DNA of 5,928 nt from Desulfobacterales bacterium (GTDB lineage Bacteria > Desulfobacterota > Desulfobacteria > Desulfobacterales > Desulfobacteraceae): NCBI GenBank assembly GCA_022361135.1, contig JAKSBM010000833.1, forward strand, positions 1 through 5,928. Direction: 5' to 3'. Within the stretch, counting starts at the first letter, position 1. Every line of letters starts with the position of its first letter. This document shows, piece after piece, positions 5,641 to 5,928 of this stretch. The notes under the pieces were generated by a model. That model saw only the letters and a program-made list of their open reading frames with translations. It had not been told where the DNA came from and ran no database searches. The translations under genes were made by a program, and so were the position numbers.

Positions 5641-5928
5641 TCATCCGTCCCCGTAACCAGCCCAGGGTTTGCTCACCTGGATCAAATAATTGGAACGCAG
5701 GGCCAGATCATCGATGAGGTCCACCACATCATCCTCATCCAATTCCGGGGACATGTAATGGGCCCCCTGGAACAGCTTTCCATCCCCCATGGGTTCCCCC
5801 AGCCGCAGGCCAAAGACCCCCACATTGACCCAGACCGCTTTGATCCGGGGATAGGCATCCAGGACAGACAGGGTTTCCTTGATGCTCACCAGGGTCTCCC
5901 CGGGGGCGCCCAGGAGCAATGAGACCCC
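5641..5928 (-). CDS. Probable radical SAM protein, C-terminal 95 residues, 5' end outside window
   Basis: The frame is open from the right edge to TGA at 5643-5641; the start and any CxxxCxxC iron-sulfur motif lie beyond the window. The segment LLLGAPGETLVSIKETLSVL, followed by KAVWVNVGVFGLRLGEP, resembles the late part of the radical SAM barrel. There, a strand ending G-x-PGET is followed by a helix and by a 'VGVRIYPGT'-like strand. The end, HYMSPELDEDDVVDLIDDL and then LIQVSKPWAGYG, recalls the tail of radical SAM proteins that often carry a B12-binding N-terminal domain. That last point is recollection of family style and cannot be shown here. The gene is convergent with nadK and followed by the 5560-5594 terminator. 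Substrate and reaction cannot be named from this fragment; a different enzyme with the same fold is possible. Confidence 0.6.
   Translation of the reverse strand, partial: GVSLLLGAPGETLVSIKETLSVLDAYPRIKAVWVNVGVFGLRLGEPMGDGKLFQGAHYMSPELDEDDVVDLIDDLALRSNYLIQVSKPWAGYGDG

Noticed and set aside
1..5928. CRISPR array, transposon ends, tRNA genes, or a defence or toxin-antitoxin cassette.
   Set aside because: I saw no regularly spaced repeats, no cloverleaf-like sequence, no transposase or integrase motif and no toxin-antitoxin pair. The window is filled by housekeeping genes with uniform composition.

Overview
The window reads as an ordinary stretch of chromosome from a GC-rich bacterium. The best guess is a Desulfobacterota-type (deltaproteobacterial sulfate-reducer-like) genome. 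That assignment is inference, based on the EAL-HDOD architecture, the long PurN with its TDGYGDTFRYG stretch, and the overall style of the proteins. No rRNA or tRNA gene, transposase, integrase, phage gene or CRISPR array was seen. Coding is dense and no gene-free stretch exceeds about 85 bases.

Layout, left to right. (1) 2-898, plus strand: the 3' part of an EAL-HDOD signalling protein whose start lies off the left edge. (2) 899-961: a convergent gap with a hairpin and a T-run that reads as a terminator on the minus strand. (3) 1924 down to 962, minus strand: a two-gene unit, a 73-residue cysteine-rich putative zinc-binding protein followed by purN (purine biosynthesis). The purN Shine-Dalgarno overlaps the stop codon of the small gene. 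(4) 1925-2008: an AT-rich divergent intergenic region that must carry the signals for both directions, with a perfect 7+7 inverted repeat. (5) 2009-5561, plus strand: polA (DNA polymerase I with all three activities apparently intact), then after 25 bases nadK (NAD kinase). (6) 5562-5640: a convergent gap with two hairpins, one followed by a T-run on the minus strand and one followed by four T on the plus strand. (7) 5928 down to 5641, minus strand: the C-terminal end of a probable radical SAM protein that continues beyond the right edge.

The recognised genes are housekeeping: DNA repair and Okazaki-fragment processing (polA), NADP supply (nadK) and purine synthesis (purN). They share a loose nucleotide and cofactor theme, but nothing in the sequence shows them acting as one system. 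The points most worth a second look are the uncharacterised 11-cysteine protein coupled to purN, the roughly 40-residue insertion in PurN, and the degenerate loop in the EAL domain. I see no convincing evidence of a new multi-gene system here.
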